Assembly (NCBI GenBank): GCA_949358305.1 | Contig: OX442319.1 | Span: 7,998,001-8,062,000 of the forward strand | Source of the DNA: Strigamia acuminata | Lineage: Eukaryota > Arthropoda > Chilopoda > Geophilomorpha > Linotaeniidae | DNA length: 64,000 nt | Direction: 5' to 3' | In this document: positions 32,793-44,398 of the stretch, in pieces | How the letters are laid out: every line of letters begins with the position of its first letter | How positions within the stretch are numbered: position 1 is the stretch's first letter | The notes under the pieces: model-generated | Seen by the model: the letters and a program-made list of their open reading frames with translations, nothing else | Databases searched by the model: none | Told to the model about the DNA's origin: nothing | Made by a program: the position numbers and the translations under genes

Positions 32793-33591
32793 ACCTATAG
32801 TGGGTTAAATCCTCGGTTAACTTCCCTCCACTTCATGCCAACATTCCGTTGTTGAAATCCCTTGAGTTTACTCGGTGTTGAGTGTTCCTTTGGACATTTT
32901 CCCTCCAGCTTCATGCTAACATTACATGCCTCGGATTTATTCGACATTTGGTGACCGAGTTTGGAGTCGATCCCCGGTTGCATTCCCTCCCGTTCATGCA
33001 ACTTACTTGTTAGAGTGGATTCAATTCACAGGTTCCTTTTGAGAAACATTCTTGATTCAGTTCGCTTATTGGATGATGGAATATCTACAGCTACGGCTTG
33101 ATATTGGTTGCACTTGGGGCAATAAATACCTCGGCACTATTCTTTTATTTACGGTAGTTATATTTTATGTTGCATCACTTATTTCATGGTTCAAATTAAT
33201 ATAATTAATTTGGCATAATTTTTGAAATGCAAAGTAAATTCAGAACCAGCTGTCAATTTCCAGAATAAGTATATGCTTTTTTTAAAAAATTAAGCAGACT
33301 AGCCTGTAGCAAAGTAGGGATAACGAATCCAATGGTGTAATCAAATTTCATGCCAGACATGCCAACAATGCACTTTTCATTCGCTAACTCGTTACCTGGT
33401 TGAGATAAAGCAAAATTTCCAATTCCAAAGTTGTAGAGCACCATCAAATTAAGTACTATCTAACTTAATTGGTGGAATCGGGCCCCGGAAGTGACCCTAC
33501 CAGAAGTGGGTGGACCCTGTAGCGGTCCACGAGTGGTTCAGCAACCAGCAAGGCGAACGGTCGTATCCCGGCCTATTGTGTTTCTTGGGTT
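32793..33591. other. Unassigned; about 80-bp degenerate repeat
   Basis: TTCCCTCC followed by TTCATGC recurs near 32822, 32901 and 32986, a degenerate repeat of about 80-85 bp. The rest is AT-rich without a recognisable gene. 33481-33590 is GC-richer and unassigned. Confidence 0.5.
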
Positions 33592-33715
33592 AATGTTCGA
33601 ATATTGTGTAGAGTATGCAAAAGAGCAGCCATTGCGTGTTAGGGAATTAACATAACTGATTTTATCCAAAAGGTAAGACCAATGGACCAATGGACCAATG
33701 GAGTTGGACACTCCA
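33592..33715 (-). repeat. Gypsy-3 3' LTR
   Basis: On the minus strand it starts TGGAGTGTCCAACTCCATT just after a polypurine tract (AATTAAGGGGG, 33716-33728), parallel to the Gypsy-1 LTR start TGGAGTGTCCTGACTCCATT. The end at TATTCGAACATTA is by analogy with Gypsy-1 and is tentative. Confidence 0.7.
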
Positions 33716-33864
33716 ATATCCCCTTAATTTGGGGAAAACACCAATTACCAAAAAACAAACACAAAAAGTTAGGTAATTAATAATTAGTAATTCAGAAAAT
33801 ACAAAGTTAATAAAGACATTAAATTTAAACATGACTAAATGGGAATAATTAACAACACACAATA

Positions 33865-36134
33865 TCACTTATCAACTGGGAAACCATAAAAGTGCGGAGG
33901 TTTCTTATAACGTGCAGGTCGAGGACTGCAAACAATTGGAAGTGAGTAACTTGAGCCAGTAATTGCGAGAGGCGACGGTGAACGAACAGGTAACGGGAGC
34001 AAGGGGACTGGTGTAGCAGTTGGAGGTGCAACGATGGGCGCTGGAGTGATAGGCGGAGCCGATGGGGTAGCCACAATCACAGGCGGAGCAGTTGGTTGCG
34101 GAATGAGCGGAAATAACAAAAGCAAACTTCCATACTTTTTCCCCCATTTTGAGGCAACAAATTACCATCTGCGCTACGGCGCAACTGATCTACATGGCAA
34201 TACCATGTTACATCCAAAGCGACCTCAACATCATACGTAGTTGAAGATGTCTTTCGCCGAATAATGCCGGGAATCCATCTCGAAGCGCCTCGATAATCTC
34301 GAGCAAACATAACATCATCAATTTCAAAACGACGCGGGATGTCAATTTGTCCAATATTGGGTAACAACCGCGGATTTAAAAGATGCAATCTGGAGCGCAT
34401 CTCTCGATTCAGGAAGGCAACAGCAGGCGAGAATTTTGTTGTGGCGTGCGGCGTAGAACAATACGACGCGACGAAGTGCGATACAGCATCCGACAATAAA
34501 AACTTAACATTAAGCAATTTGTCTACCTGAGTTTTGAAAGTTTTGACAAAGCCTTCGACCGCACCATTAGTAGAGGGGTAGATCAGTGGCGAAAAGGTAT
34601 GTCGAATTCCGTTAACTATCAAAAACTGACAGAATTCTTGCGTCGCAAACTGAGGCCCATTATCGGTGTGGAAATGGAGCGGCAGACCATGGCTCTCGAA
34701 CCAAGACTTGACAACAGCAATGGTGGCGGCAGCAGTCGTAGTTGATGTGAAAATCGGGTGATTTTACGCAGAAATTGTCATTTTTAAGTTACCAATCTGT
34801 GTTGTGTTAATATTGTTTGATTTGTATTGTTGTTTTTTATATTCCATTTTATTTGTGATTTGATATTGAATTTATGTTTGTCATTTTATTATAATATGTT
34901 TTTATTTCCACTTAAAAGTTTGACTTGTTCACTTATCAACCGGAATGTTAATTCACTAATCCTTTAAAGAATGTTTTAATTCCCTAAAATTGTGAGCGCT
35001 CGCCATTGGTCCTTCGAGCGCGTCATTTGCATTTCGCCATCTTGTAAGTGCTTGTGATTGGTTCTCCGAACTCGTCATTTGCATCACCTTTTATCTTTTT
35101 AAACTGAATAAACTTAGTGTACTTTTTTACCTTAAACTGTGTGGTCGTGCTTCCTTTATACTCCGACACCATATTGGAATTTCAACAGAAACATCATTTG
35201 TATCCAGAGAACTTTGGAAATTGATTGGTAAATTTGCAAGTTTAATTAATTTACTTCAAGTTTAACAGTTGACATCGCGTGAACTTCGCACCATTTGGTT
35301 TTAGCGTCGACAGCTAACAAAACCATTGACTTATGGAAGGGCCCGGTGAAGTCCAAATGCACTCAACCCCACACCTGATCAGGAACTGGCCAGCTGACGG
35401 TGTTTGACTTAGGCGGATCGAGTAGGCTTTGCTGGCAGACATCACAACTTTTAATCGTGTGCTCGATGTCTGCATTGATTCCTGGCCAGCAAACCATGGC
35501 TCGCGCCAACGATTTAGTATGGACAATACCGTAATGACCAGCGTGGAGTTCAATGACAACCGAGCGTCGAACAACAGTTGGAATCACCAACCTATCAGAG
35601 AGAAAAAAAATTTTCATAAGTTGAAAAAAAGTCGCGGTGCTTGTAAAACTCGGCCATATTTGGCGTGCGGGACTCCCATCCAGTCCGGACATGTTGCAAG
35701 ACAGACTGCAACACTTCATCAGCTGCATATGTAGCTTTCAATGACGTAGCGGACATAGAAAAATCTGAAACAGAGGCAGAATAAATCGAATTAATACCAA
35801 TATCCAAATCTTCTTTGCTGTCGACAACTGGCTGTGGATTTCTGGACAAGCCATCAGCGACGGCGTTGTCCGCAGCGGGCACTTGCTCGATGACGTAATC
35901 GTAGGCAGATAGAAATACTGCCCAGTGGTGTAGTCTCGCTGCCACAACATGGTTGCACCCCTTCTTGTCTCCAAATATTGAGATAAGGGGTTTGTGGTCG
36001 GTGCGCAAAGAGAATCGACGCCCAAACAAATAGTGATGAAATTTGCGAATGCCATAAATGATGGCAAAGCCTTCACGTTCAATTTGAGCGTAATTCTTCT
36101 GCGCAGCCGACCAGAACGAACTTGTGGACACCAT
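33865..36134 (-). pseudogene. Gypsy-3 pol remnant (RNase H, integrase, Pro-rich tail)
   Basis: Open segments at 35595-36134 carry RNase H (AQIEREGFAIIYGIRKFHHY, TDHKPLISIFGDKKG). 35363-35728 holds the integrase HHCC finger (HAGHYGIVHTKSL, CDVCQ). After the solo-LTR interruption, 34077-34740 encodes the second catalytic Asp region (HTDNGPQF) and the NGAVEGF Glu region. The end is proline-rich and closes in HFYGF, like the Gypsy-1 tail. Frameshifts and stops separate the segments, so it is non-functional. The best functional guide is the Gypsy-1 protein at 44399-48700. Confidence 0.85.
34746..35267 (+). mobile_element. Solo LTR of a BEL/Pao element inside Gypsy-3
   Basis: A 522-bp insert beginning TGTGAAAATCGGG and ending TTTAACA. 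It is flanked by the direct repeat GTTGA (34741-34745 and 35268-35272), and removing the insert and one repeat restores the Gypsy-3 reading frame. AATAAA is at 35107-35112. Its 3' part resembles the BEL LTR at 62365-62636 (GTGAGCGCT block; end TTCAA then TTTAACA). Confidence 0.92.
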
Positions 36135-36600
36135 CAGAACCTAAATGCGACAAAAGGCGCCAACTCCAACTGGAGAGGCGTTGACAGTTAGAAACAACTA
36201 TTTTGACTGATCAAAAGGCGCGAGTGCCGACTCGGCCGACACAACTTTCCAAGCCAACTCGTGCTCCTTTGTCCATTCCCACTTGACGTCATCTCGCGTC
36301 AGGCGATACAATAGCTCAAGTGAGGTGGAAAAGTTTGCAATGAAGCGTCCGTAATAGTTAATTAACCCGAGGAACTATTTTAACGATGTGACGTCGGTCG
36401 GGCGAATTGCTTCACGCAAGGGGGCGAGTTTCGAGTCAACGGGCGAAATGCCATGCTTGGAAATATTAAATCCGAGGAATTGCACATACAGTTTGTTGTA
36501 GAAAACGACACTTCTTAAGATTCAGGGACAACCCGGCTCTAACGAACGTCGATAGAAGTTGGTCCAAGTTTTGCAGGTGGATTACATTTGTCGCACCTGT

Positions 36601-37013
36601 GAGTGCTGAATCGTCAATAAAAGGTTGGGTATTACCCCTAGACTACAATAAAAGCCATAACCAAAACTATCTTGTGTCTCTGTGTATTTCGTGGGTTTAA
36701 TGCATCGTGTGTGTTGCGTCCAGCACCTCGTGGCCCTCCCCTGACCACGTGGCGTCCGTCCATACACTCACAAAAACATACGGCCTCCATTTTTGCACTT
36801 ATCTCACGCTAGTTCAAACTATCTCGAGCCGTCATCGTCACAAAGTAAAGAGTAAAATAAACACAATATTTCTTGATTTTAAATTATAAATATATTAAGA
36901 AATTCATGCTACGTTTAATGATTAACAGACACAGGATACATTATAAGCAAATTTTTAACCGATGCAATAGGTTGACACTAAACCCAGAAATAAAAAACAA
37001 GCGAAAAATTCGC
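36601..37013. other. Intergenic sequence, no gene seen
   Basis: Between the truncated Gypsy-3 and the SLAIN gene. Contains AT-rich sequence and, on the minus strand, an ATTAAA near 36916 that could serve as the polyadenylation signal of the SLAIN gene. Confidence 0.5.
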
Positions 37014-39287
37014 TTAGAGAGACCAAGATGCAGCTATTCGATTCTGTACGGATTTCGGCAAATGGCGTCGCGGGGAAGCAACATCTGCTGGAGATTCGTT
37101 TCTACGAGCAATAGGTATCCCCGACCGGGATGCCGGAGACGCGGACCGTGATAAGGATACCGGAACAGATTCCTAATTTTAAAAAATCAAAAAGAAAAAT
37201 TTTAAAAAAAAATAATAAAAAAAAAACTCTTGAATTGTGATTTTTGTTTATCTATTCTGAATTTTCACTTTTCTTTTCGACGTTCCCTCGTCCGACTGTT
37301 TGAGACCGGTTCGACCGGGCACGGTCGTGTCTGGTAATCGGGGCTCGCTGAAATGATGTCTGAGTCCCTGCACAGTTGTGCGCAGCAAGGTGCTGTGAGA
37401 TTTGTTCAGATTGGGAAGACTTCGTCTGTAGTTGCCTATAAAATAAGTTCATGTTCGGATATTGTGTTGCATTGTAGTTTAGGAGTGACGTTTGAACCTG
37501 AGTTTGCAGTTTTCGACTTCTCCGCAAGGTTCTGCGAGGCGAAGTTGTTGTCGGATTGACTGGGAGGTGGGCTGGTGTCGAGGGAGTCGGAATTACTCTG
37601 GGACATCCTTCCAAAGCCCATGAAGGGTGAATCAGTGGATGGTATTGAACTGGATTCTGTAAATAATTATTGGTTATAATTGTCTCATTTTCCTACATTA
37701 GTTAGGGACAGTTTGTGACAATTTGACAAAATTTTGAGTAATTGCAATAAATTTAGACAAGTTTTTGATAATTTTAGACAAAATTTAAACCAGTTTTTGA
37801 TAATTTTTAGACAAAATTTAAAGCAGTTTTTGATAATTTTTAGACAAAATTTAAACCAGTTTTTATAATTTTTAGACAAAATTTAAACCAGTTTTTGATA
37901 AATTTTAGACAAAATTTAAACCAGTTTTGGATAATTTTTTAGACAAAATTTGTCAGATTTTTAATACATTTAGATAAATTTAAACAAATAGTAGACAAAT
38001 TTCATGCATTATAGATAAAGTTAAATAAATTCATAAATTTCTGATAAATTATTGGTAAATTTAACTGAATTTAGAGTAATTTTTTATAAAATTTGATTAA
38101 TTTTTGAGAAACTATGGTAAATTTTGAAAATTTTAGACAAATTTCATATATTTTTGATAAACTTTTTGATAAATTTTTAGACATTTTTTTTAAAATTTCT
38201 TATAAAAATTTTTGAAAAAATCTTTGAGAAATTTTTGAGAAGTTTTTGATAAATTGACAACCTGATTCTCTTCTCGACATCGAAGCAACTGGCAAGGACT
38301 CTCTTAACCCTAAAAAAAAAAATATAAAAAAAACCAACCCAAACAAACAGAAAATAAAACCCTACACACTTTCTTCCTGCATCCGTGCCAAAGCCTGAAC
38401 ATCAACAACATCAGCCAGCCGATGAAGACTGCTAAACCCACTCTCCGACGCCGTGCTTTGACAATCCTCCTCAGCCACATCCACAAACTCGGCATAACAA
38501 CTCGACATTGCCGATTCACCGATCGGAGACGATTTCACCGGCAAAACAGTCGGAATTCTCGAATCCCTTTCTCCATCCCGCCTTTTCTTCGTTCTAGTAA
38601 ACGCACGCGTATCAATTGTGCGATTAAAACCTTCAAAACAAACATTTAAAAAAAGCCTTAATCGATCAACACACCGTAGTTTCCATTTACCTAATGCAGC
38701 TTTTAGCTGTGGGGATATGAGTTCACCTTCCAGCGGGTTCTTCTTGGTAGGGAGATGAAGATGACTCCTCGGACTTCCCAACCGAACTAAACCAAACAAA
38801 ATGAGCCTTTTCATACAAAACAAGAATCCAAATTGTACCTCGTGTAAAATCGTCTAATTTATTCACAAGAGCCTGTTTGATCGTCTGTAAATCCGTATTC
38901 TCGGGGTCTTCCACGTCCCTCCGCATCCATTTGTAAGGACTGACCGATTTTTCTTCGTCGCTCAACTTCTTCGGCGACTTAAACAACCTGGAGAAAGATT
39001 GGATTGCAAAGGATTTTGATTTTAGTGTAAATATTGACAATCTACCACGAATCTTCGTCGGAGAAATCGAGGTCCTCCAAATTGATGACCTCCACGTCGG
39101 CCAAGGAGGCTTTTGGAACGTCATTGGTGCTTGAAAGACGTCTGGTTGATGTCTGTGGCTTGGTCGGGGTTGATCGGGTTGCTTGTCGACTTCTTAACTG
39201 GGCATTCTGCAGTTCCAATTGCCGCACTAACGTTTGTAGTTTTTTAACTTCGTCTTTGGCATCGGTTGATTGGGACACTGTATCCAT
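37014..39287 (-). CDS. SLAIN: SLAIN motif-containing protein homologue, 8 exons
   Basis: Exons, 5' to 3' on the minus strand: 39287-39046, 38987-38839, 38786-38691, 38630-38370, 38309-38262, 37656-37498, 37435-37269, 37172-37014. All introns have GT/AG ends, the phases agree, and the total is 1,281 nt, or 426 aa plus stop. Family blocks are in the order of vertebrate SLAIN1/2: an N-terminal coiled coil (KKLQTLVRQLELQNAQLRSR), W-L-F-K-SPKKLSDEEKSVSP (81-96), VVDVQALARMQEE (about 237-249), RRSLPNL (322-328) and SRSGIPIAR near the C terminus. SLAIN proteins bind microtubule plus ends with ch-TOG/XMAP215 and EB proteins and promote microtubule growth. It is shorter than vertebrate SLAIN2. Joins were made by eye. 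It was missed as a unit because no exon exceeds 261 nt. Confidence 0.85.
37750..37955. repeat. About 33-bp AT-rich tandem repeat in SLAIN intron 5
   Basis: About six copies of a unit like AGTTTTTGATAATTTTTAGAC followed by AAAATTTAAACC. The rest of this 605-bp intron is made of looser versions of the same TTTTTGATAAATTTTTAGAC word. The phrase resembles satellite monomer B (TTTTAGACAAATTTCAGCG). Confidence 0.75.
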
Positions 39288-39928
39288 AGTAAATGATCGA
39301 TGACTCAATGGTGGCTCAATGTGGCATCACAACGTCTGTAATTCTGGTTATACAATATATAATCAACTCACGGTATGCAGCGGATCCATTTTGGATGATC
39401 AAGTTGAAGTTTATTCTAACGAGATGGCAGTCCGTGCATTATTTATTAAATATTTAAAATAATATATAAAAAAGGTATATATTTTTTAGTTGTGTGTGTA
39501 TGAATAACTGAAATGCACATTTCACTCAACTTCTCTCAATATTTTCCATATTTTCCATGCATATCACCACACTACTGCAGCAAGAACTTTCCTGCATGGC
39601 ACCACGAGCAAGAGCTTCCCTGCATGGCACCACGAGCAAGAACTTCCCTGCATGGTACCACGAGCAAGAACTTCCCTGCACGGCGCTACAATATTCTATA
39701 GATATAAAATTGGTGAAATTTGTGAAGAGAGAGACAGACATCAAATCAATTTTTTATTGTTCTTGAAAACACAAAAAATTTTTATTTCAAAATACAAATT
39801 CAGATATTGCCAAACACACAAAAAAACTATCCATTTTTTTTTTAGCAAGAATCAAACAAATTTCCCTGCCTAAAAAATTTTAAATTGTAAATTTTTATAA
39901 TCAAAAATGTTACTTCGATTTACTTTAA
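39288..39928. other. Intergenic region with 28-bp tandem repeats
   Basis: Between the SLAIN start and the GAPDH-1 stop. At about 39579-39686 a 28-bp unit (GCAAGAACTTCCCTGCATGG plus CACCACGA) is repeated about four times. The word CCTGCATGGCAC recurs near 41992, on the other side of GAPDH-1. TTTATT at 39781-39786 could be the GAPDH-1 polyadenylation signal on the minus strand. Confidence 0.7.
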
Positions 39929-41507
<1,579 letters not shown>

Positions 41508-42190
41508 GATTTAAACCGAAACAATTTATACCTAATACAAAAATAAATTAGATTCAATTTAAATGGTTAAAACAATAAATTTTGAATAAAATAAATTAAA
41601 TAAATTAAAGCGATATATGTTGATCGAATTTTAAGAAATTTTCAATTAAGCCTAGCTGTTCCAAAAAAGAAGGCAATTACACTTCTTGTCGCGCCAATTG
41701 TAAAAAAATATGCTCTAAATTGCAAATTGTATTGATTTATAATCGAACCTCAATCTTCTGGTGGAACACTGAAAGGGAAAGCAAATATGCCGCAAACTGG
41801 AGAAGTTTTTATTCCAGTTTCGAGTCCAACAATTCTAATTCACGTGACTAAGCCTGGACGAATGAAGTCATAAACTATGGAAGCGTAATGGAGACATTTG
41901 ATTTTTGATTTATTACTAAAGATATTCTCCGATTTGAAAAGTGAAAATTGTAGCTAAAGGTGTGCACTAAAATTCATTAACACACGCTTTCCTGCATGGC
42001 ACATTACATCCATTAGTGGTCAATTGAACTATCCACTAGAAACAGGTATAATTTAAAACCAAAATTGTAGAAAAAGCATTTCAAACATAAAAGTGCAATT
42101 ATATATATATTTTTTAAACTGAGTTTTAGCCGGGGTTTAGCAGAATCAGCGAGCAGTGCAGAGAAGTCAACGAGCGGAGTGTTGGACTTT
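41508..42190. other. GAPDH-1 upstream region
   Basis: Alignable by eye with the region upstream of GAPDH-2 to about 41850 (shared words ATACCTAATACAAAA, TTCAATTAAGCCT, AAAGCAAATATG, CCAACAATTCTAAT). It probably contains the promoter and perhaps a non-coding first exon. No gene is seen from 41850 to 42190. Confidence 0.55.
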
Positions 42191-42479
42191 GAATGCGGAA
42201 GATTATAAATTCATCGATTTTGGATTCATCTTTCGTTTGTATTGAATCTTACTTATTTTGTATTTGGAAATATTGGAATTGTAAACTACAGAATATTTTT
42301 GGATTTGAGACGAGTCTCACTTGCGCTTTGATTCCCATTGTCTTAGCTGGCAATGGAACACCTTGTTTTCAAAGCGAGTGCAGGAAGTGATATCATTCCG
42401 TGGAGGAAAGTTGCTTTTGCTCCTCAGAGTGTACTCTCAACCATCATACTATGTATGTGCTGTCCTGTTTGCCAATAAA

Positions 42480-43751
42480 AATGAATCCTGGAAAACACAG
42501 TTGGATTGTAGACCACCAAATTACTTTAAATCAAGGTAAGCCACTTGATGTAAAACCCATATTTTTAGACCCTTTTTATTAGGAAAAAGTGGTCACCTTT
42601 CGTGAAGTTCCTCCAAGCAACTGGAGAAGTCTTAGGTGTGAGCTATTTGGCCATGAAGAGTAATAAATCAGTGTATGAAGCGATTGGAAAAAAAACTGGC
42701 AGAGGTGGGTTATAACCGAACCCACACACAAGTCAAATCCAAGCTGAGCGCATTGATAGCAATATACAAAACCGTAAGTACAAATACATTTTTTATGCTT
42801 GAATGTGGCCCAAAAAATTGCAATTTTCCGATTAAATTCAAGGTCTGCAGTTGAAGTATAAGCAGCCACATTTGATCGACCATGTGCAACTACTTGTAGT
42901 TGTAATTCCATTCTGGAGCATTAAATCACGGACACAATTGTGTCCGTGATTAAATTCGATGGGAAAATCGCTATTTTTTGTGCTGCGTTTGAGGTTTTGA
43001 AATTAATTATGAATAAATTTTTGAAATTAATTTGGAATACATTTTTTAGATTAAAGAAGACAGCAATGAGACAGGACGAAGTAGAACCAACTGGCCTTTT
43101 TTGATGTGCTTGATAGCATTTTAGACACTAAGGACTCTATTGTGCCTGACATCCTTGAAACTTCTCTGACTGTTGCTACAGAAGTGACTTCAGGTCAGTA
43201 TGAAATAAAAAATAAATTGTTAAATCCCAAATTTAATTGTATTGTATGTTATACTTTTACAGCTACACAGTTTCAGCCAGCTTTGACAGAATCATCATCC
43301 TCATCATCACTTTTATCACCTGCAACAAACAGAAGCACAACCGGATCACCTGCTCTTTCGCCTACTTATCAAGCATCAACTTTGTCAAATGGAGATGCTG
43401 AGGATCGGGGAAATTACAGTCCCGTTGATGTGAGGAGTAACAAGAGGAAGAGAAAGAAGGCACTTGAGGAAAAAGCCAATAACGAAGTGGATCGTTTTTT
43501 GGAGTTTGAAACCCAAAAAAATGAAAAGGATAACGTTCGTATTCATAAATAACTTTTTGTAACTTCTAACTTTTTTCACAATTTAAATTTTTTTTTAGGA
43601 AAATCGTTTGCATCTTGTAAGGATGCTGGAAGAATCAGCAGAGCGCCGTGCTGCAAGTGAACGAGAACACGAAGCTAGAATGATGGAGATGCTTACGCGC
43701 TCACAGACAACAATAATGGCATCAATTTTGGAAACATTTTCAAAAAAATAA
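42480..43751 (+). pseudogene. PIF/Harbinger accessory Myb/SANT-like protein gene
   Basis: Likely exons: the exon ending at 42535, then 42583-42773, 43050-43193, 43263-43534 and 43599-43751, with GT/AG ends and matching phases in the last four. The second exon encodes a Myb/trihelix-like helix (VGYNRTHTQVKSKLSALIAI), and the last a charged coiled coil (RMLEESAERRAASEREHEAR). This architecture, next to a convergently oriented Harbinger transposase, matches the DNA-binding partner protein of PIF/Harbinger elements, which helps the transposase enter the nucleus and bind DNA. An 8-A run at 42688-42695 throws the reading frame, either true decay or a homopolymer error. The 5' start is uncertain. 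Confidence 0.65.
42924..42951. repeat. 28-bp perfect palindrome
   Basis: The left half AATCACGGACACAA is followed immediately by its exact reverse complement. It lies in the intron between exons 42773 and 43050 of the Harbinger accessory gene. Confidence 0.9.
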
Positions 43752-43822
43752 CATTTGATTTGGTTTTTATAATGTTTCATCACAGGAAAATTAAAAATAA
43801 ATATAAACTGACATTTTTGCAT

Positions 43823-44026
43823 TTATTTACTCTGCATTGTAAAAATAATTACACAATTCATCACGAATTCTGTGTGGATTTGAGTTAGTCGGTTTACATT
43901 TTGTTGAAATATTGGTCTAGCAAAACAATTAGACTGATACCCAGATAAAAATGCAACATTATTAGTTTCACACAAATTATGTAAAATACAACATGTTAAA
44001 ACAAGTGCCTTGGTGTTTTCAATGTC
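43823..44026 (-). pseudogene. Harbinger transposase C-terminal part
   Basis: On the minus strand this encodes the end of a HARBI1-like transposase, including the typical CCILHNLCE block, with a stop at 43825-43823. It continues the fragment at 49036-49440 across the Gypsy-1 insertion: ignoring the insert and one copy of ACAAT, the reading frame runs on without a break. Confidence 0.85.
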
Positions 44027-44031
44027 ACAAT

Positions 44032-44223
44032 TGGAGTGTCCTGACTCCATTTTGTATTTTACGTTATTTCATGACGCGCCCGCTTACGCGAGCGCCCCCT
44101 GTACTATTTTGCATTATTAAAAAAACACACTTATGTAAGTTTCGACTACAAGATGGCTGCTTTTTGAACACATGAACATTTGCATCCACTTTCATCATTT
44201 TATTCGACGATCAGAACACATTA
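44032..44223 (+). repeat. Gypsy-1 5' LTR
   Basis: 192 bp from TGGAGTGTCCTGACTCC to GAACACATTA. Its ends are fixed by the ACAAT target duplication rather than by a TG...CA rule. Confidence 0.93.
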
Positions 44224-44224
44224 T

Positions 44225-44240
44225 TGGCGACGAGAGATGG
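44225..44240 (+). other. Gypsy-1 primer-binding site (tRNA-Ser-like)
   Basis: TGGCGACGAGAGATGG directly follows the LTR. It matches the complement of the tRNA-Ser(GCT) 3' end over the first ten bases, then carries an extra base. The related element at 60140 has the uninterrupted TGGCGACGAGGATGGG. Confidence 0.75.
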
Positions 44241-44398
44241 TAATCACTGAACCCAGTGTACTGTACGAACTTTTTTTGTGCTCTTTTTGGGAATTTTCGA
44301 TGAACTTTTCGCATCCTTGACCACGCGTTGACCGTTAGGCCCGAATTTAGACTTTGTGAGTTTTTGTGTTTTTTTTTGTGGAAATATTCTGTGCAAAT

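Larger units (their letters stand above)
33592..36600 (-). mobile_element. Degenerate Gypsy element (Gypsy-3), 5' truncated
   Basis: On the minus strand, remnants follow the order of the intact Gypsy-1: reverse-transcriptase end and RNase H, integrase, a proline-rich tail, a polypurine tract and a 3' LTR. It is related to but clearly diverged from Gypsy-1. The 5' half is missing beyond about 36600 and the integrase core is split by a solo BEL LTR. Confidence 0.85.

Noticed and set aside
33253-33447. Minus-strand open frame of 64 codons in AT-rich DNA
   Set aside because: Short, no start context, no homologue recognised, no neighbouring exons found.
34746-35267. Possible SINE or host exon inside Gypsy-3
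   Set aside because: TG...CA ends, an internal polyadenylation signal, a 5-bp duplication and similarity to another BEL LTR identify it as a solo LTR.
37685-37879. Minus-strand open frame with repeated FKFCLKIIKN
   Set aside because: Translation of the 33-bp tandem repeat inside SLAIN intron 5.
43823-44050. Independent small gene ending in a Cys-rich block
   Set aside because: The CCILHNLCE block and frame continuity across Gypsy-1 show it is the C-terminus of the Harbinger transposase.
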